The notes beneath the pieces were generated by a model. It was not told the DNA's origin. It ran no database searches and was given only the letters and a program-made list of their open reading frames with translations. Positions 34,853 to 43,959 of a stretch of 64,000 nt of DNA are shown one piece after another. Every line of letters begins with the position of its first letter. Positions within the stretch are counted from its first letter, which is position 1. The position numbers and the translations under genes were made by a program. Origin of the DNA: Podocnemis expansa (Eukaryota; Chordata; Testudines; Podocnemididae); NCBI GenBank assembly GCA_007922195.1, contig ML681967.1:10582772-10646771 (forward strand), in the 5' to 3' direction.

Positions 34853-35298
34853 GGGTATGTCCACACAGGCTTCTTATTTCGAAACAACAGAGGTTGTTTC
34901 AAAATAAGAAGCGGCATGTCCACACGACGCACCATTATTTCAAAACAACAGGACCCGTTGTTTTGAAATAACGGCCATTATTTTGAAATCGTTAAACCTC
35001 ACATCTAATCGAAATAGCCATTGTTTCAAAACGGTTGTTTTGAAACAATGGCATTCGGACACGTGGTTTCAAAACAACATCATTGTTTCAAAACAACTGT
35101 TTTGAAACAACATGTCCGAACAGCCTTGTTCTGAAATAACCATTTCGAAACAAGGGCTATTTTGAAAGCAGGTTTTCCCTTGATTCGAATTAACAAACTT
35201 AATTAGAATTAACTTATTTTGAAATAAGGACTTTATTTCGAAATAACTCATTTCGAAATGGGTTATTTCAAAATAATGATGTATGTGTGGACATAGCC
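34853..35298. mobile_element. Palindrome-rich TIR element, 446 bp, inserted in DIRS element B
   Basis: It starts GGGTATGTCCACACAGG and ends TGTGTGGACATAGCC. The 3-bp direct repeat CTT at 34850-34852 and 35299-35301 is the likely TSD. It is filled with TTTCGAAACAA and TTTTGAAACAA palindromes. It lies between the methyltransferase-like and recombinase regions of the host element, so it is younger than that element. Confidence 0.82.
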
Positions 35299-35609
35299 CT
35301 TGACCTGTCAGTGGCTCCACACAAGACACTTCCGGCCAGCGCGGACTTATTAACCCAGGACTTTGAATGCCTCTGATACCCAGACCTGGAGTCCCTACAC
35401 CTGATGGCGTGGAAGCTCCATGGCTGAGCTTAGCCTAGAGGACCTGCACAGAGGAAGTGCAGCAGGTGCTAATCAAGGGCAGAAACCATCCACACAGGCA
35501 AACTATAATGACAAGTGGAAGCAGTTCCCCCTATGTACTACACCCAGAGGGCTCAACGCAGAGGCCTCCCCTATACAATCCATACTGCATTATCTCCTGA
35601 GCCTAAAGG

Positions 35610-36715
35610 GTGAGTATCGCAGGGTAGAGTACCCATCCTTCAAGAGGGACACTGTTGGGCTCCAGCACTCTCCCTGCTGGCTAGAGGAGACCACAATGCA
35701 AACCCCTACCCAGAACCAAAGGGGCAGGCCAAGAGGAGGGGAGGACTATGTAAGGGGAGGTCTAGACAGCCACAGGGGAGAAGGAGGAGGAGATGTGCAG
35801 CTGCGAGAGGGAACCTCTGTCTCTGGGAGGGCTGAGGGAGTGAGTGCTGGCTGGATTTTCCCATATACTCACCTCCTCCAAATGAGGACCTGGAGGAACT
35901 ACCTTCAGCTGAGGAACTGCTGAGGGGAAAGGAAGAGGAAGGCCCTCAAGACCTTGAAGAGCTGCCCTCTGCAGAAGAGGCCGTTGGGCTGGTGGTATCT
36001 GATCCCTGTGACTTGGAGGAGCTGCCTCTGGCAGATAACGGGGAGGGCCTACCAGACCTGCCTCCACTGAATGCTGAAGGTTTGACTGGGATGCCCCTTG
36101 CAATATACCCAGAGGTCTGGTAAGGGAAAGTTTCCAGGGGTGGGAAGAAAGTTGAGGATAAGGAGGAAAAGGCCCAGGGAAGAGCGGACCTTAGTTGCTG
36201 AGCGTCAGTGTGTTTTGGCAGCAGTACTGTTGACACAGTGGTGACCCATGGCCACTGGATAGGGCCCTGGGCTGAGACGCAGTGGAGTGGGCGGGCCTGC
36301 ATCTCTGTCTCCTCAACCCTTTTGCCCTCAAACCTCACATCGACCCTGGCTGGCTGAAGGCTTGACTGTTTGTACTCTGCCTTGCGCCGCCTGAGGGCTG
36401 GAAGGCAGTAGACCTTGTGTTTGGCCTTGCCCTGCAAGAGGGCTGAAGCCTTGACTGTTTGTACTCTGCCTTGCCCCATCTGGGGGCTGGAAGGCAATGG
36501 ACCCTCTGTTTGGCCTTGACCTGAGTGAGGGCTGAAGCCTTGACTGCTGGTGTTCTGCCTCATCCTGACTGGGGTTTGAAGGCAGTAGCCTGTATAAACT
36601 CACTGGCCTTGATTACTGGTTGTGGCCACTGATTTGGTGGTTTTCTGTGCCTGATCTACTGAATGACAGGCAGCCGACCCCTGGGAAGATCAGACCCAAG
36701 ATCGGAACTGTTTAT
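35610..36715. mobile_element. Unclassified ~1.1-kb insertion within the recombinase of DIRS element B
   Basis: Recombinase homology stops at about 35607 and resumes at about 36728. The intervening DNA is G/A-rich, then carries a three-copy 89-bp tandem repeat (36352-36600). A 205-codon minus frame (36563-35946) follows the tandem repeat and has no domain I recognise. No termini or TSD could be fixed. Confidence 0.55.
36352..36600. repeat. 89-bp tandem repeat, about 2.8 copies
   Basis: GGCTGAAG starts at 36352, 36441 and 36530, exactly 89 bases apart. Each unit continues CTTGACTGTTTGTACTCTGC (third copy diverged) and later GGGCTGGAAGGCA. It lies within the unclassified insertion. Confidence 0.85.
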
Positions 36716-37605
36716 AGTGAGGGATTGGCTCTGGCCTCCCTTAAGGTTCATCTATGGCAATTTCAGCCTTTCACAGCTCCTTTCAAGGGGTCACCTTCTC
36801 CTCTCACTCCATGACTGCCAGATTCCTCAAGAGGGTGGAGAGACTCTACCCAGAGGTTCAAGACCCAGTTCCATGGTGGGACTTGTACCTAGTCCTCAAC
36901 AGGCCCACGAACCCACCCTATGAACCCATGGACTCATGCTCCCTTGTAGTCCTGTCTTGGAAGGCAGCATTCCTATCCGCCATCACTTCAGCAAGAAAGG
37001 TATCTGAACTAAAGACTCTGTCCTTGGAACCACTGTATGTGGTGTTCAATAAAGACAAGGTTCAACTATGGCCACACCTGGCCTTCTTACCCAAGGTGGT
37101 CTCCTCCTTCCACATAAACCATTTTCCTCCCAGTGTTCTTCCCAGAACCACATGTGACGGAAAATCAAAGGAGGTGGCACACCCTCGATGTCAGAAGGGC
37201 ACTGACCATCTACATAAAACAGACCAGACCGTTCCGCAGATTGACTCAGCTCTTCGTCACAGTCGCTGAGAACATGAAGGGTTAGGCAACGATGTCACAG
37301 TGCATCTTGTTCTGGATAATGAGCTGAACTGGGGACTGTTACTGCTGGTTGAAGGTTCCCCTTCCAGGGGAAGTCAAAGCATACTTGACCAGAGCGCAGG
37401 CCTCTTCAATGCCCTTTCGAGTCCAAGTGTCCATTCAAGAAATCTGCAGGGCAGCCACCTGGTCCACAGTTCATACTTTCACCTCTCACTATGCCATCAT
37501 CCAACAGAAGAGGGATGATGTGGCATGGCAGATGCGTTTAGCAGAGCGATACTACAGGCAGGGAAACCTCAGCTCTGTCCACCATCCTGCACAAGGCTTG
37601 TAAGT

Positions 37606-37646
37606 CACCTGACTCAGAATGGATATGAGCAACGCTTGAAGAAGAA
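37606..37646 (-). repeat. Inverted terminal repeat, right, DIRS element B
   Basis: Partner of 29053-29093 in reverse orientation. It lies just past the recombinase C-terminus and immediately before the hairpin at 37649-37734. Confidence 0.85.
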
Positions 37647-37648
37647 TG

Positions 37649-37734
37649 GAAGGTTACTTACCTGTAAAAGTCCTTCTTTGAGATGGGCTGCTCACATATA
37701 TTCTAAGAAGGACTTTTACAGGTAAGTAACCTTC
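37649..37734. repeat. Perfect 30-bp-arm inverted repeat (hairpin) at the DIRS end
   Basis: The arms 37649-37678 and 37705-37734 are exact reverse complements (first GAAGGTTACTTACCTGTAAA, last TTTACAGGTAAGTAACCTTC) with a 26-base spacer. It directly abuts the right terminal repeat. It may be a terminal or junction structure of the DIRS element, or a head-to-head join of two element ends. Confidence 0.9.
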
Positions 37735-37914
37735 TGTTCCTTTTTACAAAAGGTAGCAGGTAACAAGGGGATCCAATGTCCTGAGTACCCAGAGAATGTC
37801 ACAATGACTGCAAGTGAGCCCTACTTCGGGAGAGAACTTTTCATGACCATCCACAATGTGCAGTGGAAATTCAGAGTAGAGAGTTTGAAAGTGCATATCC
37901 TCTTTAGGCTGACT

Positions 37915-38060
37915 GATGTGCCACAACCTCTTTGAGATTCAATTTGTCAGTTTTTAAAGGTGCCACAAGACTCCTTTGTTTGTTTTGCTGTACCACTGAC
38001 TTGTACCACATTACTGCTGTGCACGGACTTTCAAGGCTACCAACCCAACTACACAAATTT
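37915..38060 (+). repeat. Fold-back family fragment
   Basis: TTTTTAAAGGTGCCACAAG, then ACTCCTTTGTTTGTTTTGC and TACCACTGACTTGTACCAC belong to the fold-back family, right-arm orientation. Confidence 0.55.
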
Positions 38061-38446
38061 GTCATCTTTATCTCATGATTCCTCAAAGCACCGATTCCAT
38101 TTCCACATACTGTTCTCAACTTCAGGTGCTGTAAATGTGCCATTACCAAGGGCCAGGTTCCATTCCCTTATTCACAATGGATACTATCTTATTCCATGAA
38201 TGCATAGCGAAGGAAAGGTGCTACTCAATCTGAATGAAGCCATCAGAATCAGGACATGAATGATTCTTTTTGCATTGGCTAGTTCAGTGTCTCTTTTGAA
38301 TTTCTCTTGCTGTAGTCAGCTTGCTTTCCTATTACAGAGCAGGTATCTTGCTGTGACTGTGATATTGCATATGCAGTATGTATATCCATATATGTATCCA
38401 ATCCATATATGTATCTATATGTAGTATGGTTTTTCTCTCTCTCTAA

Positions 38447-39172
38447 GGGTTTGTCTACACAGCAAAATTGATAACTAGCTATTGTGGAACAATCTATTCC
38501 ACAATAGTGATTCCAGAATAGTTCCCATAGGACACACTTATTCCAGAATAACAATTTTCACATGGAACACTGTCCTGGGGGAGACCCCCCCCCAACTCTC
38601 CTCTGGGAGTAGTTAGCCTCAACCAGCCATGCCTATAAGTCTGGACAAACCTGGGAAGGGCAGGCCCTTAAAGGAGCATCCCAGTTCAGTGAGAGATGGC
38701 ACTTGGAAGCAGAGCTAGATTTCCCACCTTCCCAGCTCCAGTAAGCAAGGGTTACTTACTAGGAAAACTGCTTGACAGCCCTGGCCCTCTGAGCAGGAAA
38801 GGGGACCAACTTTTCTTTTTTTTCTGGAATCCTCAGGCTCAACTCTGGGTGTCTGGACACACCTAGATCTCATCCCTGGGACTACTTTTCCCTTGCCCTT
38901 TGTGGGACTTAAGGATCATGGTCAGTGGCTTATATGTGCTGGGGAAGTATTCTGCCTTTTTTCATTTGAACTACTTTACACCCCATGGAGGAATGGACAG
39001 ATTCCATAAGAACCAGAGCAGGAGAGCTGAACACTGAAACCCATCTATAGGAATGCTGTTGTTCAGGGAAGGCAGTATACAGCCCATCACAGCTGCCATT
39101 CCAGAATAGCTGTTGAATAATAGCCTATTATACAGTAACTTTTCTAGTCAATTACCCCTGGTAGACAAGTCT
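38447..39172. mobile_element. Harbinger-like MITE, 726 bp
   Basis: It starts GGGTTTGTCTACAC and ends GTAGACAAGTCT. The flanking TAA at 38444-38446 and 39173-39175 is the 3-bp TWA duplication typical of PIF/Harbinger transposons. The interior has internal inverted pieces (TATTCCACAATAGTG, CATTCCAGAATAGC). No coding capacity. Confidence 0.6.
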
Positions 39173-39788
39173 TAAGCTAAAGATTATCTTATCAGTGCTC
39201 TATAATTTATGTTCATGCAGCATACCTGCAGTTTGTTCATGCCTAATTCATTGTCTTCAACAAGAAGTGCCAAGTATTCAAGTCCTCTGACGTATTGCTG
39301 AAGTTCAATCAGATTTCTGACTGCACAGACAATCATAATATTCTTAATTATTAATAATTATTGTCATTGTAATTAAGATAGATCACTATTATCTTTTCTA
39401 ACTTAAACCTGGAGGTCAGCAAACCTGCAAGCCTTGCCTAAATCTCTTAGCTGCATAGTGACCTTGTCTATAGGTTCTGTGTGTTGTGCTGGGTTGTAAA
39501 GTAGGTATCTGTCACATGACAGGTTTCTCTTTGGAATGAAATGTGTTGTTAGTGCCTCCCAGCATGCCTCAGTCACTGCTTCTGGGACATTTTCATCCCT
39601 TTCACATGCTTTTCAGCAGCAGGACACTTTTTACCTTTGTTGAATCTTCACTTGAGATTTCTATACAGACAGTGCTCCACCACAGGAAGCCACCAACATC
39701 ATAGATCAGGTGCAACTATTTATTGCTGCCTGTGAACACTGAGGAAATTAATTATAGCAACTCACTCAGTTTTTCTTAGTGAAAAAAT

Positions 39789-40152
39789 TCAAATAAAATC
39801 CCCCTCCATATTCTTTGTAGTCAAGAGCTCCACCATTTGGGCATCAGTGACCAACAAGTGGGTTCTCCCACTTTCTCCAGGTTCATACTTGGCAGATCTT
39901 CTCCTGACAATATTGGTTCCTGATCTCACAGAACCTGGAGTTTCTTTGCGCAGGAGAAGCTGCTGGGTCATGCTGTGATTTGGCTCATCTTTTGCTGTCT
40001 GTGGGGAAGCAAAGCACCTCATTCTCCACAGAACCTTATCATCAAAGGCTGGGTCTCCAACAAACCCTACAGGTGACAGGTGAGTCTGTTGCTAGACATT
40101 CCAGCTTTGACACTCCTAAATCCTCTGGAGCTTGACTTTCAGTAACACTCAT
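39789..40152 (-). other. Possible degenerate exon or old coding relic
   Basis: Two overlapping minus frames have natural-looking protein composition. One is open from 40091 to a stop at 39789-39791 (GFVGDPAFDDKVLWRMRCF, later RRRSAKYEPGESGRTHLL and NMEGDFI). The other runs from an ATG at 40152 (MSVTESQAPEDLGVSKLECL) to 40042. A one-base frameshift near 40065 would join them. I recognise no family. It could be a decayed host exon, a retropseudogene, or part of the adjoining DIRS fragment. Confidence 0.25.
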
Positions 40153-40199
40153 GCCTAGTCACAAATATTCTTGGCATCCCAGGGAACACAGGGATGAGG

Positions 40200-40400
40200 G
40201 GATGGCAAAAGGTTTCTTACCCTACAATAAGGGTGGTTCTCCAGGAAGTTTCAGTCAATGTGGATCCCAGTATCGATTGCATACGCCGCAGGCACAGGAG
40301 ACTGGATTCTTTGGGACACAGGTTCTGTTGGAGCCCTGCAGGGCCCATGTGCTGCCTCAGGTGCCTATGAGAGAGCATAAAGGCCTTATTAACACTACAG
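40200..40400. mobile_element. DIRS-like terminal/untranslated fragment
   Basis: AAGGTTTCTTACCCTACAAT, TTTCAGTCAATGTGGATCCC and GAGAGAGCATAAAGGCC resemble the untranslated ends of DIRS-type elements, whose other relics lie nearby. This is the weaker part of the third DIRS fragment. Confidence 0.45.
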
Positions 40401-40472
40401 TTTGTGATGAAATGACATAATATTTGTGGGTCTCCAAGAGGCCTAGTGAGAGAACAGCAATAGGGTAGCCCT

Positions 40473-40590
40473 GCAAATAATGTAGTGGCTAACACCTCTG
40501 CTTAACATGCAGAAGGTACTGGGTTCAATTCCCAGGGGGTTGGACTCAATGATCTCATGAGGTCCCTTCCAGCCCTATGATTTGATTTGA
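40473..40590 (+). repeat. tRNA-headed SINE with CR1-like tail
   Basis: GTAGTGGCTAACACC is followed by an anticodon-like stem-loop (CTGC TTAACAT GCAG, 40498-40512) and a B-box GGTTCAATTCC (40522-40532). Directly after comes the CR1 3' signature CTCATGAGGTCCCTTCCAG and CCTATGATTTGATTTGA. A tRNA head joined to a LINE tail is the composition of a SINE mobilised by that LINE. The loop reads AAC, valine-like, but the fold is too degenerate to be a tRNA gene. Confidence 0.72.
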
Positions 40591-40599
40591 TCTTGGGCT

Positions 40600-41031
40600 T
40601 ACTACCATTTCCCCTTGAGATCTATCCTTGATCAGCCAAACATCCACATAGGGATAGATATGAATGAACTTCCTTCTGAGAGACATTGCTGTTACCAGTA
40701 GGCCCTTTGTGAACAACCTTGGTGCTGTGGAGAGTTCAAATAGCAGAAACTTGTATGAGTAACACTTGGGCCCCAGTGTGAATCTTAGTCACTCATCCAA
40801 CAGGAAGTACATGTGTGGAAGAACTTGACCTGCACTTTTAGATCCATGAACCAACCTTGAGCATAAAGAGACGGGATGATGGAGGCAACTATTATCATCC
40901 TGAATGTCAGGTGGCATGTTTGTGTTCAGTATTCTCAGATATTGGATAGGAGGAGGACTCCCTTTCCTCTTTGAGATAAAGAAATAATGGGAATAGAAGC
41001 TTCTTCCCCTGTGCTATGGAGGCTCTTAGAC
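40600..41031 (-). pseudogene. Third DIRS-like RT fragment (minus strand)
   Basis: Minus-strand frames can be read as pieces of DIRS RT: IIPSL followed by GWFMDLK, then FHTCTS, then STKVVHKG, then YLSLCGCLADQG at the position of Y-L-D-D-W-L-I. Frames change several times and the catalytic aspartates are lost. The SINE at 40473-40590 lies beside it, and the hAT-like element at 41032 interrupts the same block. Confidence 0.5.
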
Positions 41032-42199
41032 CAGTGGTTCCCAACCAGTGTACCGGGGCACACTGGTGTGGCACAGCAACACCCAAAGTGTGCCACGAGC
41101 ATCCCCTCAAGCTGGCATTAAAGTTCTTTCCCTGCTCAGCCCACCCATGTGGGCTGAGCAGGGCTGGGAAAAGGCAGGGGTGAAAGTAAGGGGAAGGCAC
41201 TGGAACACAGTTCCAGGGCCCCCTATTTTTAGGCAGGCAGCATTCCAGCCCCGCTAAAAACAGAGGAAAGCACTGGCACGTGAAGTTCCAGGGGGTCCCC
41301 CTAAAACTAGCAGGAGCAGTGGGAATACAGAGTTCTGGTAGCTGCAGTTTAAACCCCGCTCCACCTTAACCCAGCCAGCAGAGAGGGGCGGGAGGCCTGG
41401 GGTGTGTGAATCTCCCCCTGCAGGGTGGAGCAGTTTGTGTCAGCCCAGCCTGCAAACAGCCCAGGTAAGGGCTTTGAGGTGCTGCTGGGGGGTTGTGTGG
41501 GGCTGGTGTGTGTGTGTAACAGAGGTGGGTAGGAGTGGATGTGTAGCAGAGGGTGTGTAGCTGGGGTTGTGGGGTGGCTGTTTGGTTGGGGGGGGGTGCT
41601 ACCTGGGGCATGGGGTGGCTTATATGGGGGGGTGTAGCTGGGGGCTGGAGTCCTGGTTCTGGTCCTGCAGTGATCGGAGCGTCCATCACAGGCAGCAAGG
41701 GGCTGGGGGAGGGGGGAACAGATTGGGAGGGAGCAGCAGTGGGGTGAGGATTTGCCCTGGCTGGCAGGGAGCCACTGTGGAGAAGGGGGAAGTGGGTGCT
41801 GCACCAGGCTCCTCTGCCCAACCTTCCCACTCCCCAGGTTCCCTCTGCCCCCCCACAAAGCCACTCATGTTCTCCCTTCCTCTCTCCTCTCTTGCCACCC
41901 TTGTGCTGTTCCCCACATGGCTGCCCTTCTCCTCTTTTGCCATCCCTGCCCTGCCCTGCTCTGCTCCCCATTCTCACTCATGCCACTCCACACGACTCCT
42001 GACCTCCCCTGTTTTGCCACCCCTGCTCTGCTACCCCTACTACCCCACATAGCAGCATTTCTACAACAGTGTCATGGTTCATGAATATTCATAAGTAGTT
42101 TAAGTTAATTTGAATATTCATGAGTTTAATGGTGGTGTGCCTCGAAAAATTTGCAGATATCAAGGTGTGCCACGGCAGAGAAAAGGTTGGGAACCACTG
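41032..42199. mobile_element. hAT-like non-autonomous element (CAGTGGTTCCC family), 1168 bp
   Basis: TIRs are CAGTGGTTCCCAACC and GGTTGGGAACCACTG, exact 15-bp complements. The exact 8-bp TSD TCTTAGAC is at 41024-41031 and 42200-42207. The GC-rich centre yields several open frames on both strands (largest 203 codons minus at 41977-41366), all of repetitive composition with no domain. I treat them as chance. Confidence 0.96.
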
Positions 42200-42207
42200 T
42201 CTTAGAC

Positions 42208-43535
42208 GAAGCAATGAGGTCACTTCAGTCTGTAACAGGCTCATGTGAGACAGTCCCTGAAGAGGAATGGAGACAGGGCTGGGTAGGCAATCAGATGTGG
42301 AAAAGCGTATTGCTGTGTTACCAACTCACTGGTGAGCCTCTCCTGTCAAACATCAATGCTTTCTCCGTCACAGCTCAAGTAACATCCTCCTCCACTTGGT
42401 TCAGAAATGTGCAGTTTCAGGGTTCCCCTGAGTCTGCTCTCACTTACCTCAGGGACAGGATAGGTCCCTGCAAGGCCCCATAAAACATGGACTGCAAAGG
42501 TAGCCTACAGGCCCTTCCTGTCTTACTAATAGCAACCGAGTAAGTGAAAATCAGTGTTTCTGATCCTTCCAAGGGAGCAGACACAGGATGGACCTTAGCT
42601 AGGGTGCCACGTATGAGTATATTTTCCTGAGTCTGGGTATGAGCAACTGGAACACCATGGGACTGATCCTTGCACTGAAGTCTCTTCCTGCTGCCCTGGC
42701 AGTGAACTATGACTAAATGAACTGCTGAGGTGGAGTAACATGGCATGAGTATAAAGGAAAAAGAAGACTTACCATAGTCCCTTTCTGGGCTTGGGGTCAA
42801 GAGCACCACATATCCATGGATACTTCTTGTGGGCAAGTGCTCTGCCAAGTCCCACCTCTCTGAGGCTGCACCAAGATACCTTTTTAAAAAAGACTTTCCT
42901 CCCCTCTTCTCCTTCCAACTATCTTTCATAGCTGAAATATTCCAATGAAAAAAAAAGTTACTTTTGTTTGTAAAAAACTATTTCAGCAGAAGCATTGTGG
43001 AGAGCCCAGATTAAGAAGTATAAAATAAATCCACTACCTTCTCCAGCTCAGTTTTATGTTACCTTCACAGTCCAACACTTGAGGGCATGAGATTTTTTTG
43101 TTTTGCTTTGACCATAATAGCCCTTCTTCAGTGGCTGCCAGACACGCCTAGGGAGTGTGATTACAGAACAATACACGTCCTGTCATGCTTTACTGCTCTA
43201 ATGAATTGGAGAAATTTGTTGGAAAAGAATCATAGCTCTAGCCCCACTCAGCCAGTGCTGCTACTCCTCAATCCGCACATATTGTGATAACTCTTGTGGC
43301 GAATTCTGGTTTCATTTAAGTCAGCGTCCATACCAAAACTTCAACAGGGCCAGGAATGCACCTCTGGTATTTCGTTGTTCATAAAAGGAATCAGAGAATG
43401 CATCATTATGTGTTTTTATAAATACTGTGGACAGCATGGACTGCAATAAGACTGTTGATACCTGTGAGGTCACATTGTAATAATAAACAGCAATAGTATA
43501 TCAATCTTCATCAGTACATCTCAAAGCACTTTAGC
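42208..43535. other. No gene recognised
   Basis: Mostly unique. The first part could continue the third DIRS fragment, but I cannot show it. A 161-codon minus frame (42929-42444) has no recognisable domain. Confidence 0.4.
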
Positions 43536-43539
43536 AATT

Positions 43540-43905
43540 ATTTAGTCTGCAGAAGAGAAGGGGGCAGGTGATTGATAGCAACCTTCAACTACTTGAAGGG
43601 ATGCTCCAAAGAAGAGGGAGCCAGAATGTTCTCAGTGGTGACAGAGAACAGAACAAGGAACAATGGATTCAAGTTGCAGCTGGGGCAGTCTAGGTTGGAT
43701 ATTAGGAAAAACTTTCTCACTAGGAGGGTGGTGAAACATTGGAATGGGTTGCCTAGGTGGTGGAATCTCCATCTTTGGAAACTTTTAAGACTTGGTTGGA
43801 CAAAATACTGGCTGGGATGATTTAGTAGGAGTAATGCTGCTTTTAGCAGGGGATTGGACTAGATGACCTCATGAAGTCCCTTCCAGCCCTAATATTCTAT
43901 TAAAG
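43540..43905 (+). mobile_element. CR1 LINE 3' fragment
   Basis: It encodes AACTTGAAGG-type RT C-terminal text ([19 protein letters not shown]) and then the CR1 tail GATTGGACTAGATGACCTCA, TGAAGTCCCTTCCAGCC. About 365 bp, plus orientation, highly similar to the 3' end at 19226-19579. An MIR-like scrap (TACAGGTGGAGAAACTGAG) follows. Confidence 0.85.
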
Positions 43906-43959
43906 GTCAACATTGTTACTCCTGTTTTACAGGTGGAGAAACTGAGTTATAACATTGGA

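Larger units (their letters stand above)
35420..37520 (+). pseudogene. DIRS tyrosine recombinase relic (element B), interrupted
   Basis: The N-terminal part (KPSTQANYNDKWKQF ... ILHYLLSLKG) ends at about 35607. After about 1.1 kb of foreign DNA it resumes near 36728 with LALASLKVHL. It then shows AFHSSFQGV, RFLKRVERLYPEVQ and AITSARKVSELKTL (catalytic-arginine region). At 37430-37490 it has EICRAATWSTVHTFTSHYA, the C-terminal R/W/Y region. Frameshifts lie near 36745 and 37140-37350. In the intact element it would integrate circular cDNA. Confidence 0.8.
29053..37646 (+). mobile_element. DIRS-like tyrosine-recombinase retrotransposon B, with three insertions
   Basis: Inverted terminal repeats at 29053-29093 and 37606-37646 enclose gag-like, RT, RNase H, methyltransferase-like and tyrosine recombinase sequences in DIRS order. 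Three foreign blocks interrupt it: about 32240-33448 (within RT), 34853-35298 (after the methyltransferase-like block) and about 35610-36715 (within the recombinase). Subtracting them leaves about 5.8 kb, a plausible length for a full DIRS element. Several frameshifts are present as well, so it is inactive, but it is far better preserved than element A. Confidence 0.85.

Noticed and set aside
35946..36563. 205-codon minus-strand open frame
   Set aside because: Covers the 89-bp tandem repeat and an insertion in a DIRS element; no recognisable domain and a plausible by-product of the repeat.
38341..38430. ATATATG-rich stretch as a tandem repeat or CRISPR-like array
   Set aside because: Only two or three irregular CCATATATGTATC units; a simple-sequence tract. 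Nothing in the window resembles a CRISPR array.
40498..40532. Possible tRNA-Val gene
   Set aside because: The acceptor stem cannot be formed and the sequence runs straight into a CR1 tail, so it is a SINE head rather than a tRNA gene.
41366..41977. 203-codon minus-strand open frame
   Set aside because: Lies wholly inside a hAT-like element; composition is threonine/proline/histidine repeats produced by TG/GGGT-rich DNA.
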